This document shows, one piece after another, positions 31,491 through 32,121 of a stretch of DNA of 32,121 bases (the first letter of the stretch is position 1; every line of letters begins with the position of its first letter). The position numbers and the translations under genes are program-made. Source of the stretch: Acidobacteriota bacterium (GTDB lineage Bacteria; Acidobacteriota; JAAYUB01); NCBI GenBank assembly GCA_012517875.1, contig JAAYUB010000102.1:1-32121 (forward strand), written 5' to 3'. Below the pieces are notes generated by a model. That model saw nothing but the letters and a program-made list of their open reading frames with translations. It was not told where the DNA came from and did no database searches.

Positions 31491-32121
31491 AAATGTTTAC
31501 CTGGAACTCCGGGACAAGTCGCAGTCCCGCCGATTTCCCCTGACCAGCGTGTCCAACACCATCGGCCGGGCGCCCGCCTGCGATGTCGTGCTGGCCTTTC
31601 CCCAGGTGTCCCGGTACCACGCCCGGATTTACCGACAGGGGGAGCAGTTCCTGATCGAGGACAACAAGAGCGTCAACGGCACGTTCGTCAACGACCAGCA
31701 GATCACCAGCCACCTGTTGCGCCACGGCGACCGGATCAAGCTGGGCACGGTGGTGGTGACGTTCTGCAACCCGCTGGTCTCACGCGTCAACCTGTCGGAC
31801 GAGTATGAGACCGACGCGAACATGACCATCGCCTTCCCCATCTCCCGCTTCTCGCTCTCCGAAGGCAAGACCACCCCCCAGCTCCAGCGCGACCCCCAGC
31901 AGATGATCCAGGTGATCTTCAACTCCACCAAGGCGCTGATCGGCTCCAACAGCCTGGACAGCGTGCTCTCCGGCGTCATGGACCTGGTGTTCGAGTACCT
32001 GAAGGCGGACCGCGGCTTCCTCATGCTCCAGGACGAGACGAACGAGCTCGTGCCCTATGTGATCAAGCTGCGCCATCCCTCCGCGTCGCGCTCGGAGAAG
32101 GACATCAGCTTCTCCCGGACC
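31484..32121 (+). CDS. FHA-GAF domain signalling protein, 3'-truncated
   Basis: The frame starts at TTG 31484 (L/M-SENVYLELRDKSQ), with GAGAGG seven bases upstream, overlaps the phosphodiesterase stop, and is open to the window edge (about 212 codons). Residues 5-95 form an FHA domain with the phosphothreonine-binding signature TIGRAPACDVVLAFP (R29), SRYHARI (S43, R44, H46) and NKSVNGTF (N65). After a linker, a GAF-like domain starts near 140 (MIQVIFNSTKALIGSNSLDSVLSGVMDLVFEYLKADRGFLML). The missing output domain could be an adenylate cyclase, a sigma-54 activator, a PP2C phosphatase or a histidine kinase. The overlap with a cAMP phosphodiesterase-like gene makes a cyclase attractive, but this is speculation. 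Confidence 0.82.

Noticed and set aside
1-32121. Insertion sequences, integrases, tRNA genes or prophage
   Set aside because: No transposase, integrase, phage or tRNA-like sequence was recognised on either strand; the window looks like ordinary chromosomal sequence.

Overview
This is a GC-rich (by eye about 65%), densely coding window from a Gram-negative, probably environmental bacterium. The diderm envelope is shown by a TolC-type outer-membrane channel, a lipoprotein RND adaptor, and several exported hydrolases. The mix of genes (Hdr/DsrK-like iron-sulfur protein, solenoid Ser/Thr kinase, FHA-GAF protein beside a class-II cAMP phosphodiesterase-like protein, large exported C45 hydrolase) would fit Acidobacteriota or a deltaproteobacterial-type lineage. 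No rRNA or marker gene is present, so this placement is only an inference.

Layout. 1-413: end of a CCG-domain Fe-S oxidoreductase subunit. 509-3540 (minus): a complete corrinoid-uptake operon btuF-btuD-btuC with a strong sigma-70-like promoter, a recognisable cobalamin riboswitch and a possible RBS-hiding hairpin. The two gene junctions are 4-base ATGA overlaps. 3535-7043 (minus): membrane metallophosphoesterase, YkgJ-type cysteine-cluster protein and secreted M28 peptidase. 7250-10885 (plus): two overlapping radical SAM genes and a SAM methyltransferase, fired from a promoter divergent to that of the M28 gene. 10928-12265 (minus): secreted parallel beta-helix protein. 12415-16376 (plus): DNA-3-methyladenine glycosylase I, then a 1114-residue exported protein that joins a carbohydrate-binding-like module, a C45 acyl-hydrolase domain and what looks like a catalytically dead M1 aminopeptidase tail. 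16387-17622 (minus): MFS transporter. 17796-20956 (plus): Ser/Thr kinase with a long helical-repeat tail, an AT-rich spacer with nested inverted repeats, and a small helical-repeat protein. 21006-28341 (plus): TolC-adaptor-RND permease, then a tandem universal stress protein, a DUF2892 membrane protein, a tiny membrane protein that I think is a selenoprotein candidate, and an FmdB zinc ribbon. 28536-30627: PlsC-type acyltransferase overlapping a CCA-adding-type nucleotidyltransferase. 30726-32121: class-II cyclic nucleotide phosphodiesterase-like protein overlapping the start of an FHA-GAF signalling protein that runs off the window.

The most interesting signal is at 27990-28145. A 29-codon membrane ORF ends in ...LGVKT-TGA, but the same frame continues as M-S-D-A-C and onwards to a stop placed 7 bases before the next gene. 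A 9-bp hairpin with a GGUC apex starts 14 bases after the TGA, where a bacterial SECIS element would sit. There is no intergenic stretch over 300 bases. The longest are 3285-3534 (riboswitch and promoter), 20331-20545 (AT-rich repeats), 7044-7249 (divergent promoters), 28342-28535 (hairpin and promoter) and 17623-17795 (promoter and small inverted repeats).
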